Source of the DNA: Thalassolituus sp006212115
GTDB lineage: Bacteria; Pseudomonadota; Gammaproteobacteria; Pseudomonadales; Oceanobacteraceae
DNA length: 64,000 nt
Direction: 5' to 3' (one strand)
Assembly (NCBI RefSeq): GCF_040372045.1
Contig: NZ_BAABWH010000007.1
Under the pieces are notes generated by a model that did not search any database, was not told the origin of the DNA, and saw only the letters and a list, made by a program, of their open reading frames with translations. Below are positions 50,934 through 60,344 of the stretch, piece after piece (the first letter of the stretch is position 1; the number at the start of each line of letters is the position of its first letter). A program made the translations under genes and the position numbers.

Positions 50934-52277
50934 TTAAAGTATAAACTTACTCAGATCCTGATCCTGAGCAAGCGCGCCCAGCTTCTGGTCCACGTAAGCA
51001 CCATCGATCACGACTTTCTCGTTGAGGTCAGTTGCATCGAACGAAACGCTCTCTAACAGGCGTTCCATCAAGGTATGCAAACGACGCGCACCAATGTTTT
51101 CTGTGCTTTCGTTAACCTGATAGGCGATTTCCGCCAGACGTTTAATACCGTCTTCGGTGAAATCGATATCCAACCCTTCGGTCTGCATCAAAGCTTTGTA
51201 CTGTACCGTTAAAGAGGCATTCGGCTCGGTCAGGATGCGCTCAAAGTCATGCGGTGTCAGTGCTTGAAGCTCAACCCGGATCGGCAGACGACCCTGTAAC
51301 TCAGGAATAAGGTCAGACGGACGTGCAAGATGGAATGCACCGGAAGCGACAAATAGAATGTGGTCTGTCTTCACCATGCCGTGCTTGGTGCTGACCGTGC
51401 ATCCCTCGATCAGAGGCAGCAGGTCACGCTGTACACCTTCGCGCGATACATCACCACCAGAACCACTTTCCTGACGCTTACAGACTTTGTCGATCTCGTC
51501 GATAAAGACGATGCCGTTCTGCTCTACCAACTCAAGCGCCCGAACTTTCAGTTCTTCCATGTTCAGGAGATTGCCCGCTTCTTCATCGCGGATTTGCTTC
51601 ATCGCATCCGCGATTTTCATTTTGCGCTTCGACTTCTTATCACCGCCGAGGTTTGCAAACATGTTCTGCAACTGGCTGGTCATCTCTTCCATGCCCGGAG
51701 GCGTCATGATCTCAACACCGGCACTGCTGACCTGAGCGACTTCGATTTCAATTTCTTTGTCGTCCAGATCCCCGTTGCGCAGTTTGCGACGAAACACCTG
51801 ACGAGCAGAACTGTCTTCTTTCTTAGGTTCTTCAGTCGTGTCCCAACTTGTGGTTGTACGCGCAGGCGGCAGCAACACATCCAGGATACGTTCTTCTGCC
51901 AGTTCTTCCGCGCGGGTCTGGACCTTTTTCATTTCCTGCTCGCGCAGCAACTTGATGCCCGTTTCTACCAAATCACGAATGATGGATTCGACGTCTTTAC
52001 CCACGTAACCGACTTCAGTGAATTTGGTCGCTTCCACCTTAATAAAAGGCGCGTTGGCTAACTTCGCCAAGCGACGGGCAATTTCAGTTTTACCCACACC
52101 GGTCGGGCCGATCATCAGAATATTCTTCGGAGTGACTTCCTCTCGCAGCTCAGGTTCGAGCTGCATACGACGCCAGCGATTACGTAATGCAATGGCGACG
52201 GAGCGCTTGGCGTCATTCTGACCAATAATATGCTGATCCAGCGCGTGAACAATTTCTCTTGGTGTCATCTGGCTCAT
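50934..52277 (-). CDS. hslU: ATP-dependent protease ATPase subunit HslU
   Basis: AAA+ unfoldase of the HslUV protease. 446 residues: MTPREIVHALDQHIIGQNDAKRSVAIALRNRW, Walker A GPTGVGKTEIARRLAK, Walker B IVFIDEIDKVC, pore loop VGYVGKDVES and the sensor GRLPIRVEL. ATG 52277 overlaps the hslV stop (ATGA); the longer frame from 52346 adds a non-homologous leader lying inside hslV. Coupled translation with hslV ensures stoichiometry. Confidence 0.98.
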   Translation of the reverse strand: MSQMTPREIVHALDQHIIGQNDAKRSVAIALRNRWRRMQLEPELREEVTPKNILMIGPTGVGKTEIARRLAKLANAPFIKVEATKFTEVGYVGKDVESIIRDLVETGIKLLREQEMKKVQTRAEELAEERILDVLLPPARTTTSWDTTEEPKKEDSSARQVFRRKLRNGDLDDKEIEIEVAQVSSAGVEIMTPPGMEEMTSQLQNMFANLGGDKKSKRKMKIADAMKQIRDEEAGNLLNMEELKVRALELVEQNGIVFIDEIDKVCKRQESGSGGDVSREGVQRDLLPLIEGCTVSTKHGMVKTDHILFVASGAFHLARPSDLIPELQGRLPIRVELQALTPHDFERILTEPNASLTVQYKALMQTEGLDIDFTEDGIKRLAEIAYQVNESTENIGARRLHTLMERLLESVSFDATDLNEKVVIDGAYVDQKLGALAQDQDLSKFIL

Positions 52278-52822
52278 GCGCGTTCTCCGGTGTTGTCGCC
52301 TTCTTTGAGTGTCTCGATGGTCAGATTGGTGTTGGTAAAGACACAAATTTCGCCAGCAATGTTCAGGCTTTTCTCTACGATATCCCGCGCGCTCAGCTCG
52401 GTGTTTTCCAGCAACGCACGAGCGGAAGCCAATGCGTAATTACCGCCAGAGCCGACACCGATCAGATCGTCCTCGGGTTGTAACACATCGCCATTACCAG
52501 TGATGACCAGCGACGCGGTGTGGTCTGCCACAGCCAGAATCGCTTCTAGCTTGCGCAGAGCGCGGTCTGAACGCCACTCTTTCGCCAGCTCTACTGCGGC
52601 ACGGGTTAATTGACCACCGTGTTGCTGCAGTTGGGCTTCAAATTTTTCGAATAAGGTAAAGGCATCTGCGGTACCGCCCGCAAATCCAGCCAATACTTTG
52701 CCGTCGTACAAACGACGGACCTTACGGGCATTCCCTTTCATTACTGTGTTGCCGAGGGAAACCTGACCGTCGCCACCAATGACGACTTCATCGCCGCGGC
52801 GTACGGATACAATCGTAGTCAT
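52274..52822 (-). CDS. hslV: ATP-dependent protease proteolytic subunit HslV
   Basis: Threonine peptidase partner of HslU. 182 residues: MTTIVSVRRGDEVVIGGDGQVSLG with the catalytic Thr exposed after removal of Met, KVRRLYDGKVLAGFAGGTADAFTL, and DDLIGVGSGGNYALASARALL. First gene of the hslV-hslU-DUF971 operon; 118 bp upstream of it lies the end of the cobalamin operon on the same strand. Confidence 0.98.
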   Translation of the reverse strand: MTTIVSVRRGDEVVIGGDGQVSLGNTVMKGNARKVRRLYDGKVLAGFAGGTADAFTLFEKFEAQLQQHGGQLTRAAVELAKEWRSDRALRKLEAILAVADHTASLVITGNGDVLQPEDDLIGVGSGGNYALASARALLENTELSARDIVEKSLNIAGEICVFTNTNLTIETLKEGDNTGERA

Positions 52823-52940
52823 AACTCTGTACCTTGTGTCTCAGATGTAGATGATGTGTAGCTTGAGGGAAAGATGGGGGCGCTTGTCGGCATTTCAAGC
52901 GCCCTCCACATGTCTGAGGCTATCCAGATAGAAAGTCAGG

Positions 52941-53756
52941 TCAGCGCGCCTGATGTATGGCTTGGCAGAGCAGCGCCAGCCCCTCTATTGCGCGTGGGCC
53001 CGCGCGAAGCAAGGTCGAGCTGTTCACCGGAATCATGGCATTGTTTTTCACGGCTGTTACCGATGGCCAGTCCCCCCATAGAGCCTCTTTCTCATCCGTC
53101 ACGCTGGTGTGGCTCGACATAATGATCACTTCTGGATCACGACTGATCACACTTTCGAATGCCACCACAGGATAGTGCGCTTTGGCTTCAGCAAATACAT
53201 TTTCCCCGCCGCAATCTTTGATCAGGGCGTCCACCCAACTACCCTGTCCTACCGTCCTAAGAGGCTCAAACGACAGCTGATAAAACACACGAACGGCACG
53301 CTGACTCGAATACGTTGCCAGTAGATCCTGATAGTGCTCGCGAAAGCGGCTCGCCACTGCCCGGCCCTGTTCGCTCTCACCAACAGCAGTACCGAGACGT
53401 TCCATATCGTCCGCCACCGCATTCATCGTTTTGGGGTCGATGTAAATGACGGACAGCCCCAGAGATTCCAGCTTCTCAAGATCCGATGCCTTGTTCCCGC
53501 TTTTCCAGGCAACGATCAGATCTGGCTCCAGCGCAACAACCGATTCGATATTGATACCCGCGTAGCTGCCAATCCGAGGAATGCGGGTCGCGGCCTCCGG
53601 GAAGTCGGCATATTCAACCGTTCCGACAATACGATCTCCCACCCCCATCTCAAACAGCATTTCAGTCGACGACGGCGACAAGGTCACAATACGCTCGACA
53701 GACATCGCCAAAGGCGCACATAAGATCAGCGTCAGGGCGACGACAACCCGTCTCAC
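52941..53756 (-). CDS. btuF: cobalamin-binding periplasmic protein BtuF
   Basis: Delivers vitamin B12 or cobinamide to the BtuCD transporter. 271 residues: signal peptide (VVVALTLILCAPLAMS), then the helical-backbone metal/B12 binding fold: RIVTLSPSSTEMLFEMGVGDRIVGTVEYADFP, RIGSYAGINIESVVALEPDLIVAW, and YQLSFEPLRTVGQGSWVDALI. The start is GTG 53756, overlapping the cobO stop (GTGA); TTG 53759 is possible but too close to the GGAG ribosome site. It is the last gene of the riboswitch-led operon. Confidence 0.95.
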   Translation of the reverse strand: MRRVVVALTLILCAPLAMSVERIVTLSPSSTEMLFEMGVGDRIVGTVEYADFPEAATRIPRIGSYAGINIESVVALEPDLIVAWKSGNKASDLEKLESLGLSVIYIDPKTMNAVADDMERLGTAVGESEQGRAVASRFREHYQDLLATYSSQRAVRVFYQLSFEPLRTVGQGSWVDALIKDCGGENVFAEAKAHYPVVAFESVISRDPEVIIMSSHTSVTDEKEALWGDWPSVTAVKNNAMIPVNSSTLLRAGPRAIEGLALLCQAIHQAR

Positions 53757-54391
53757 CAATCAACTCCTTTACGTGCTTTGATGCCCGCTCGATAAGCATG
53801 TTTTTCATCTTTTATTTCGCTGATGGTATCGGCAAGATCGCGCAGTGGTTTGATGGCACCGCGGCCAGTTACCACGACCGATTGCTCTGCTGGACGATTA
53901 CGGATGGCGTCCAGTACTTCCTCAGAATTCAGATAATCGTAACCCAGCATGTAGGTAAGCTCGTCGAGCAGAACGACGTGGTATTGAGGGTCCGCCAAGA
54001 ACTTTTTCGCTTCTGCCCAGACTTCTTCTGCGGCCGCCATATCGGCAGCGCGGTCCTGAGTTTCCCAGGTAAAGCCTGTGCCCATTACCGCAAAAGGAAC
54101 ACCATTCTGTTGTAACAGATTACGCTCGCCGCAATCCCACTGCCCCTTAATAAACTGCACCACGGCGGCTTTGTAACCGTGACCGACTGCTCGTGCGACC
54201 GTACCAAAACCCGACGTAGACTTACCTTTGCCATTACCGGTAATAACAATCACGATGCCTCGTTCTTCGGTCGCTTTGGCAATACCTGCATCGACCTTTT
54301 CCTTTTGCTTCTGCGACTTTTTCTTATGCCGCTCGTTTTTAATCTGTTCTTTGTTGTCACTGCTCTGATCGTTGTTTACGTCATCAGTCAT
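53753..54391 (-). CDS. cobO: cob(I)yrinic acid a,c-diamide adenosyltransferase
   Basis: Transfers the 5'-deoxyadenosyl group of ATP to corrinoid cobalt. 212 residues: P-loop ITGNGKGKSTSGFGTVARAVGHGYKAAVVQFIKG, VWAEAKKFLADPQYHVVLLDELTYML and VVTGRGAIKPL. A basic, low-complexity N-terminus (about 35 residues) precedes it. It overlaps btuF and follows cobQ after a 52-bp gap. Confidence 0.96.
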   Translation of the reverse strand: MTDDVNNDQSSDNKEQIKNERHKKKSQKQKEKVDAGIAKATEERGIVIVITGNGKGKSTSGFGTVARAVGHGYKAAVVQFIKGQWDCGERNLLQQNGVPFAVMGTGFTWETQDRAADMAAAEEVWAEAKKFLADPQYHVVLLDELTYMLGYDYLNSEEVLDAIRNRPAEQSVVVTGRGAIKPLRDLADTISEIKDEKHAYRAGIKARKGVDW

Positions 54392-54443
54392 GTGTACGCC
54401 TTTTCTCTCTTTTTGCGTGCTAATTACGCAGATTTAATAGAAT

Positions 54444-55958
54444 TTAGTGCGACTGAATAATCTCAAAAAGTTTATTCAGATCGATATGTTGTTCGTATAT
54501 ATCCGCAAGCCGATCGAGTTCCCTCTCACGAACCACCTGCCAGTCTTCGCTATGAAACGTTTTACCCGAGACCCAGGAAAGTATGTGCGACATCATCTCG
54601 GCTTTATCAAAAAGACCGTGAACATACGTACCCCAAATCTGATCATCTTCTGAGCACGCGCCATCCGTATACTGTTGCTCGTTCTGATCGCACAGTAAAA
54701 ATAATGGTCGGTCTAAGGCGGCGCCCCGGCTGATGCCGCAATGTATCTCATACCCCACGACCGACACCTCTGTATCGCTATCGACCGTGCTTCCACGGAC
54801 ATTCTTTAGCTGCTTAGACGGAGCCAGTGTCGTCGTCATGCTAAGTAGCCCCAGCCCTTCGCTGCTCCCCTGATGCCCTTCAATATGGTCAGGATCTGAT
54901 AGCGTGTCGCCCAACATCTGGAAACCACCGCAGATACCCAGTAATTTACCGCCATAACGCAGGTGGCGTTTGATCTGATGATCAAATCCTTGCTCTCGCA
55001 AGTAGTTAAGATCTGCCTGAACACTCTTACTGCCGGGTAAAATAATAAGATCCGCGCCTGCAAGATCGCCACCCGCCTCGATGTACTCGAGTATCACATT
55101 AGGGTGATTCATCAGAGGCTCGAAGTCCGTATGGTTACTGATACGCGGTAGCACAGGGATTTTTATACGTACACTTTTCTGGTCTGGGTTAACTAAGTTT
55201 CCGGCATGCAATGCACGGTTAATTCCGTCTTCGGCGTCCAACCGTAAATCCATAATGTAGGGCAACACCCCCAATACGGGTTTCTCAGCATGCTCTTCCA
55301 GCCAGTCAACACCGTCTTGCAGCAGCTCGATACGTCCGCGGAATTTATTAATTAAAAAACCTTTAATACGGGCCTGTTCACTGGCTGACAAGACATTCAC
55401 TGTCCCAGTGAGGTGCGCAAACACGCCTCCCCGATCAATGTCAGAGATCAGAATCACCGGGCAGTCCACGGCCTCGGCAAAGCCCATGTTCGCGATGTCG
55501 TTTTTCCGCAGATTCACTTCCGCAGGGCTGCCTGCCCCTTCAACTATTACCACATCGTATTGTTGTTTGAGTCGCTCGAACGCGGCCAGCACTTGCTCAA
55601 ATGCCAGTTCTTTAATATTGCCAAAGCGCCGGGCATCCAGTTCACTGACGGCCTGCCCATTAATAATGACCTGCGACGTCATATCCGAATTAGGCTTCAA
55701 CAGAACTGGATTAAAGTCAGTGGATAATGCGAGGCCACAGGCTTCGGCCTGAAGTGCCTGCGCCCTTCCAATTTCCCCACCGTCGTTCGTTACGGCACTG
55801 TTGAGTGCCATATTCTGTGGCTTGAACGGCGCAACCGATATTCCCTTTCGCTTTAATATGCGACACAGCGCCGTCACACAAAGGCTTTTACCCGCATCGG
55901 ACGTCGTCCCTTGTACCATTAAGGTGCCAGTGATGCGTGACCCGGAAGTATCAACCAT
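54444..55958 (-). CDS. cobQ: cobyric acid synthase
   Basis: Amidates adenosylcobyrinic acid a,c-diamide four times using glutamine and ATP. 504 residues: ATPase half with LMVQGTTSDAGKSLCVTALCRIL (P-loop-like) and IVEGAGSPAEVNLRKNDIANMGFA, and a glutamine amidotransferase half with LLGICGGFQMLGD (catalytic Cys) and the His in GTYVHGLFD. Overlaps cobU by 8 bp. Confidence 0.97.
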   Translation of the reverse strand: MVDTSGSRITGTLMVQGTTSDAGKSLCVTALCRILKRKGISVAPFKPQNMALNSAVTNDGGEIGRAQALQAEACGLALSTDFNPVLLKPNSDMTSQVIINGQAVSELDARRFGNIKELAFEQVLAAFERLKQQYDVVIVEGAGSPAEVNLRKNDIANMGFAEAVDCPVILISDIDRGGVFAHLTGTVNVLSASEQARIKGFLINKFRGRIELLQDGVDWLEEHAEKPVLGVLPYIMDLRLDAEDGINRALHAGNLVNPDQKSVRIKIPVLPRISNHTDFEPLMNHPNVILEYIEAGGDLAGADLIILPGSKSVQADLNYLREQGFDHQIKRHLRYGGKLLGICGGFQMLGDTLSDPDHIEGHQGSSEGLGLLSMTTTLAPSKQLKNVRGSTVDSDTEVSVVGYEIHCGISRGAALDRPLFLLCDQNEQQYTDGACSEDDQIWGTYVHGLFDKAEMMSHILSWVSGKTFHSEDWQVVRERELDRLADIYEQHIDLNKLFEIIQSH

Positions 55959-56484
55959 GCACTAAATGCCCCTGTCGTTTAAGAGGCAAAGGGCACCCCG
56001 ACACAACCAGAGTAACGTCGTCGGCTACACGAGCAATTGCCTGATTTAACCACCCTGCTTCATCACTGAAACGACGACTCAATTGCCCCATTGGCACAAT
56101 GCCACTGCCCACTTCGTTCGTGACGATCACGATATGGGTATCGGGCGAACGCGTTTTCAGTGCCGAAATAAGTGACGACTTTTCGCTTTCGAAATTCGCA
56201 TCCCGCTCGGGATCACATAGCCAGTTTGTGAGGTACAAGGTCAGACAATCGATCACTAAAGTTTGATTTCTGGCCTCCCGGATCACGGCCGACAGTTCGA
56301 AAGGTTCTTCGATTAATGCCCAATAATCAGGACGATCCTTCTGATGGCGACCAATTCGCTCAGCCATTTCTTCGTCACCGGCGGTGGCTGTTGCTACATA
56401 GGTCACCGCGTCATCCTGATACGCCAGTTCCTCTGCATAACGACTTTTACCCGAGCGCGCACCGCCCGTTACCAGATGAATCAT
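55951..56484 (-). CDS. cobU: adenosylcobinamide kinase / adenosylcobinamide-phosphate guanylyltransferase
   Basis: Phosphorylates adenosylcobinamide and attaches GMP for nucleotide-loop assembly. 177 residues: P-loop TGGARSGKSRYAEELA, YVATATAGDEEMAERIGRHQKDRP (with the GMP-accepting His), LVIDCLTLYLTNWL, and IVTNEVGSGIVPMG. Overlaps cobS by 4 bp and cobQ by 8 bp. Confidence 0.97.
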   Translation of the reverse strand: MIHLVTGGARSGKSRYAEELAYQDDAVTYVATATAGDEEMAERIGRHQKDRPDYWALIEEPFELSAVIREARNQTLVIDCLTLYLTNWLCDPERDANFESEKSSLISALKTRSPDTHIVIVTNEVGSGIVPMGQLSRRFSDEAGWLNQAIARVADDVTLVVSGCPLPLKRQGHLVHG

Positions 56485-57254
56485 CCTACGCTTCCTATTA
56501 TCGGAATCATTGCAAGGTATAACGCCAGTTCACTCACCTGCTGTACCGCCCCCAGGGCATCGCCAGTAAACCCGCCTAGCTGCTTTTTGAGAAACAGAAA
56601 AGACAAAACACCAACCACAAGCAGCACGGCCAGTAACATCACTGCACCGCTACTATCCTCAGGGACCAACAGCAGAGCACAAGAACCAATACCCACCGCG
56701 ATGGCGGTGTCGACCCAGGAGCCCGATTCTGCAAGAGGCTTAGCCTTCGATGTGTCGCTGTCCGAAACATAGGGCATCACCGCGATGAACAGAGTAGGGA
56801 TAATTCGACTAAGAGGATGAGCAATGATCAGTGCAAGCACTGGCTCAAGCAATTGAGACAGCAATACAAACTTCAGCGTCAGCGACACCCACAGCGCCGC
56901 AGCGCCATAGGTACCGACGCGTGAGTCTTTCATGATTCGTAGTTTCTGCTCGGTCGTCCAACCGCCTCCCAAGCCATCACAGGTATCTGCCAGTCCGTCT
57001 TCGTGGAAACACCCTGTCAGCAGCAGGCTGACGATCATTGCCAGCAACACCGCAACGTCTTGCGGAAAAACCAGCATTAATGCCCAGAGCACAGCACCAC
57101 AGATCAAACCAATCAGCCAGCCCACTGCAGAAAAATAGCGACTGGCGCGATTCAGATTAGCCTGACTAAACTCGACGCTGGATGGCACTGGAATACGCGT
57201 AAAAAATGCCACCGCGATCCACCACAGATTCAATTGCTGACGCAGCGCATTCAT
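56481..57254 (-). CDS. cobS: adenosylcobinamide-GDP ribazoletransferase (cobalamin synthase)
   Basis: Inner-membrane enzyme joining AdoCbi-GDP and alpha-ribazole. 257 residues with several hydrophobic helices and the signature FHEDGLADTCDGLGGGW, then KDSRVGTYGAAAL. N-terminal AVAFFTRIPVP also fits. Overlaps cobT and cobU by 4 bp each. Confidence 0.97.
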   Translation of the reverse strand: MNALRQQLNLWWIAVAFFTRIPVPSSVEFSQANLNRASRYFSAVGWLIGLICGAVLWALMLVFPQDVAVLLAMIVSLLLTGCFHEDGLADTCDGLGGGWTTEQKLRIMKDSRVGTYGAAALWVSLTLKFVLLSQLLEPVLALIIAHPLSRIIPTLFIAVMPYVSDSDTSKAKPLAESGSWVDTAIAVGIGSCALLLVPEDSSGAVMLLAVLLVVGVLSFLFLKKQLGGFTGDALGAVQQVSELALYLAMIPIIGSVG

Positions 57255-58300
57255 ACCGGAGTGACACCGGCGTCATCAAAACTGGCCATGCAGTTGTAGA
57301 ACGACTGAGCGGACAGAAGCAGCGGATATGCCAATGCTGCTCCCGTTCCCTCACCTAAGCGAAGCCCGAGATCTAACAATGGCGTTGCGCCGAGTGCATC
57401 CAGAATACACTGGTGCGCCTGTTCTTCAGAGCGGTGGCAGAAGACCATATAACCGCGCGCTTCAGGCGCAATATGCACCGCAGCAAGTGCCGCAACAGAA
57501 GCGATAAAGCCATCCACCATAATGACCGCTCCAGCTTCTGCGGCTGCTAGCATGGCACCCGTCATCTGCACGATTTCAAAGCCGCCCAAGGAGGCAAGAA
57601 TATTAATGGTATCCGAGGCATCGTCCATGCTCCGATGGCGGGTTAATGCCTGACCAAGCAGCTGTTGTTTGCGGACGAACACCGCATCGTCGATACCCGT
57701 TCCACGACCACAGGTCTCTTGTGTATCAAGGTCCAACAGGGCTGCTAATACGGCCGACGCCGCCGAGGTATTACCAATACCCATTTCCCCGAAAGCAAAC
57801 ACATTCGACCCTTCCTGATGGCGGGCGCGTAACACATCTGCACCTTTCTGCAGACCAGCCTCCGCAGTTTCACGGGACATCGCCGGAGATATCGCAATAT
57901 TCGCAGTGCCACTACCGAGACGCTGATCAATCACGCGGCGGCTGTTTACTGCAGACAACATGCCGGCATCAATCACGTGCAAAGACATATTCGCGACCTG
58001 ACAGAAGCAATTCACCGCCGCACCACCCGCGATAAAATTCGTCACCATCTGTTGCGTGACCTGTGGCGGCGCGATGCTGACACCCTCTGATGCAATTCCA
58101 TGATCGGCGGCGAATACCAGCATGACAGGCTTCTGTAATTTAATTTTTTCCGTCCCTGTGATGGCAGCCAACTGAGCCGCCAGCGTTTCCAGGCTACCGA
58201 GGCTACCCGGCGGCTTGGTTTTCAAATCAATACGTTGACGAATGGCCGCATCATTAACGCGAGAAACAGAGGACACAGAAAACATAACACCTGCCATCAA
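57251..58300 (-). CDS. cobT: nicotinate-nucleotide-dimethylbenzimidazole phosphoribosyltransferase
   Basis: Makes alpha-ribazole phosphate, activating the lower ligand. 349 residues: RIDLKTKPPGSLGSLETLAAQLA, FAADHGIASEGVSIAPPQVTQQMVTNFIAGGAAVNCF, EMGIGNTSAASAVLAALL and the catalytic-Glu region near the end (LGLRLGEGTGAALAYPLL). Start overlaps the btuC stop by ATGA. Confidence 0.97.
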   Translation of the reverse strand: MMAGVMFSVSSVSRVNDAAIRQRIDLKTKPPGSLGSLETLAAQLAAITGTEKIKLQKPVMLVFAADHGIASEGVSIAPPQVTQQMVTNFIAGGAAVNCFCQVANMSLHVIDAGMLSAVNSRRVIDQRLGSGTANIAISPAMSRETAEAGLQKGADVLRARHQEGSNVFAFGEMGIGNTSAASAVLAALLDLDTQETCGRGTGIDDAVFVRKQQLLGQALTRHRSMDDASDTINILASLGGFEIVQMTGAMLAAAEAGAVIMVDGFIASVAALAAVHIAPEARGYMVFCHRSEEQAHQCILDALGATPLLDLGLRLGEGTGAALAYPLLLSAQSFYNCMASFDDAGVTPV

Positions 58301-59325
58301 CGGCTTTGTCGCCGTTTAAGAATAATAAAAAAGAAAAGACTACCGAGTGCCGAGGTCACGATACCAACGGGCAACACCTGATCCTGAAGTAGAGAATGCG
58401 CCAGCACATCGACCCAAATCATAAAGATGGCCCCCACCAGCAACGACATCAGTAATACACGCTGGAGTTGATTACCCACGAGCAAACGCACAATGTGTGG
58501 GATCATCAAACCAACAAAACCAATACCGCCGACCTCTGCGACTAATATCGCAGTAATTGCCGAGCTGACCAGCAACAAACCCAGACGCAGTGCATGAACG
58601 GGGACACCAAGCGTTGCAGCACTCTCCTCACCCAACTGCATGACTAAAAGCCAGCGGGAAAAGACAAAAAATATCGCACTCCCAAGTACCACAGTACCGA
58701 ATGGCAGCAACAACTCCGACCAATCAACACCGGAGAAACTGCCCATTAGCCAAAATAATAAAGTGCTTGCTGTCTCAGGCGTGGAGTAATAAATCACGAG
58801 ACTGGTAAAGGCACTCAACATAAAAGAGACGGCAACACCGGAGAGCAGTAATTTCTCAACCTGCACCGCTGACTTACCCGCCAGGGTCAGCATAAGAAAT
58901 ACCGATAATGCTCCTCCAGCCAACGCGCCGGTCGTAACATTAAAAATCACTCCAAGACCCGTCGCAGTAATAGCCCCCGACATCAATGACATAGCCAGCA
59001 CTGCGCCCAGAGCAGCACCGGAGGAAATACCAAATAAATAGGGGTCAGCCAGTGGATTACGAGTCACAGACTGCAATACCGCCCCGGTAATGGCCAATCC
59101 AGCTCCGGTCAGTAATGCCATAAGAATTCGCGGCAAGCGGATATCCAATAAAATCTGCTGCTGAATCGGCGAGACATCACATTGCTCATTCCAGAGGCAG
59201 ACCGACACGCCCTCAAGCACCTCTGACCAGGATAGTGAAAACGAACCTTGTGCAGCCGCAGCAAAAATCGACAGCAGCAACAGGCCAATAGTCAGACAGA
59301 CGACAGCAGGAAAGCGCAGGTTCAT
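58297..59325 (-). CDS. btuC: vitamin B12 ABC transporter permease BtuC (FecCD family)
   Basis: 342 residues with about ten hydrophobic segments: FSLSWSEVLEGVSVCLW, LDIRLPRILMALLTGAGLAITGAVLQSVTRNPLADPYLFGISSGAALGAVLAM, and GGIGFVGLMIPHIVRLLVG (the loop that contacts the ATPase). Overlaps btuD and cobT by 4 bp each, so it is tightly coupled with both. Specificity for B12 is inferred from the riboswitch and BtuF. Confidence 0.93.
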   Translation of the reverse strand: MNLRFPAVVCLTIGLLLLSIFAAAAQGSFSLSWSEVLEGVSVCLWNEQCDVSPIQQQILLDIRLPRILMALLTGAGLAITGAVLQSVTRNPLADPYLFGISSGAALGAVLAMSLMSGAITATGLGVIFNVTTGALAGGALSVFLMLTLAGKSAVQVEKLLLSGVAVSFMLSAFTSLVIYYSTPETASTLLFWLMGSFSGVDWSELLLPFGTVVLGSAIFFVFSRWLLVMQLGEESAATLGVPVHALRLGLLLVSSAITAILVAEVGGIGFVGLMIPHIVRLLVGNQLQRVLLMSLLVGAIFMIWVDVLAHSLLQDQVLPVGIVTSALGSLFFFIILKRRQSR

Positions 59326-60227
59326 CGCCCTCTTCCCTCTTTGACAATGCCTTCTTCGACAATGCCTTCTGCTCCTGCTCCTGCTCCTGCGACTGTGCCT
59401 GCATGCTGAGGCATGCTGTACACAACCTGAATCTGATCACCCGGCCAAGAAGCGGGCTCAACGGACGCCGTGACCTGAAACACAGACTGGATCAATTCTG
59501 GGGTCAGTACCTCTTTGGGAGTGCCCGTTGCAACCAGCTCCCCCTGAGATAACACCACCAGCTCGTCGCAGTACGCCGCGGCCATATTCAGATCGTGAAT
59601 CGTCAATAGGACCGTGACACCCAACGAACGAACCAAACCCAACACCTCGATCTGATGTTGAATATCGAGATGATTGGTTGGCTCATCTAACAGCAGAATG
59701 TCGGGTTGCTGCACCAGTGCCCGCGCAATCAGTACGCGTTGTTTTTCGCCGCCCGAAAGCGAGCTGAAGTCACGCTCAAGAAAGGTCGTTAAATCAAGAT
59801 CAGCAGCCACTTTGCGGATATACGCCCGATCATTTTCCGACGAAAAAGACAGCAACGATTTTCGTGGAGTCAGACCCGTGGCGAGGACATCAAAAACCGA
59901 TACCTCAAAGGTCAGATTGAATTCTTGCAACACCACCGCAATTTTGCAGGCGCGGTCTCGCCGCGACATGGTGTAAACCGGTACGTCTTCAATACGTACC
60001 TGACCAGAAAGATGCGCTTTCTGGTCGTAACGGTAACAGTAGATAGCCCGCAACAAAGACGATTTACCCGCGCCATTCGGGCCGACAATTCCCAGCATGC
60101 GACCACGACTCAGTCCAAAGGAGATATCCTTGAGCACAGGTTTTCGGCCTAACGACAAAGTAAGCTGTTCAACACTGAGGTAGGGCTTGTTCACACCAGC
60201 TGGTGAAGCTGAGGGCTGAACCATCAT
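59322..60227 (-). CDS. btuD: vitamin B12 ABC transporter ATP-binding protein BtuD
   Basis: 301 residues, first gene of the operon. Walker A GPNGAGKSSLLRAI, signature LSGGEKQRVLIARAL, Walker B ILLLDEPTNHLD and the switch His in LLTIHDLNMA. The last 30 residues are a low-complexity AGAGAEGIVEEGIVKEG tail encoded by short tandem repeats, which is unusual for a BtuD. Lies 118 bp after the riboswitch; the leader holds a T6 run that I could not fold into a clear terminator. Confidence 0.94.
   Translation of the reverse strand: MMVQPSASPAGVNKPYLSVEQLTLSLGRKPVLKDISFGLSRGRMLGIVGPNGAGKSSLLRAIYCYRYDQKAHLSGQVRIEDVPVYTMSRRDRACKIAVVLQEFNLTFEVSVFDVLATGLTPRKSLLSFSSENDRAYIRKVAADLDLTTFLERDFSSLSGGEKQRVLIARALVQQPDILLLDEPTNHLDIQHQIEVLGLVRSLGVTVLLTIHDLNMAAAYCDELVVLSQGELVATGTPKEVLTPELIQSVFQVTASVEPASWPGDQIQVVYSMPQHAGTVAGAGAGAEGIVEEGIVKEGRGR
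59343..59390. repeat. short tandem repeats in the btuD 3' end
   Basis: Two 15-bp units (GACAATGCCTTCTTC and GACAATGCCTTCTGC) are followed by three exact TCCTGC hexamers. Both periods are multiples of three, so copy-number change would alter tail length without shifting the frame. Confidence 0.75.
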
Positions 60228-60344
60228 GGACTATCCGCTGCAACGGCTTTCGTAAAAAAGCATTCATTAAGATGATGGCCACACTCCGGTTGCGCTGACA
60301 GAGAGCCCGGACAGAGAGTGCATCATCGAGTAACCCGCTCGATC

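Noticed and set aside
59213..59461. Open frame rich in QE repeats over the btuD/btuC junction
   Set aside because: It is the shadow of the btuD tandem repeats in another frame, lying within two clear genes.
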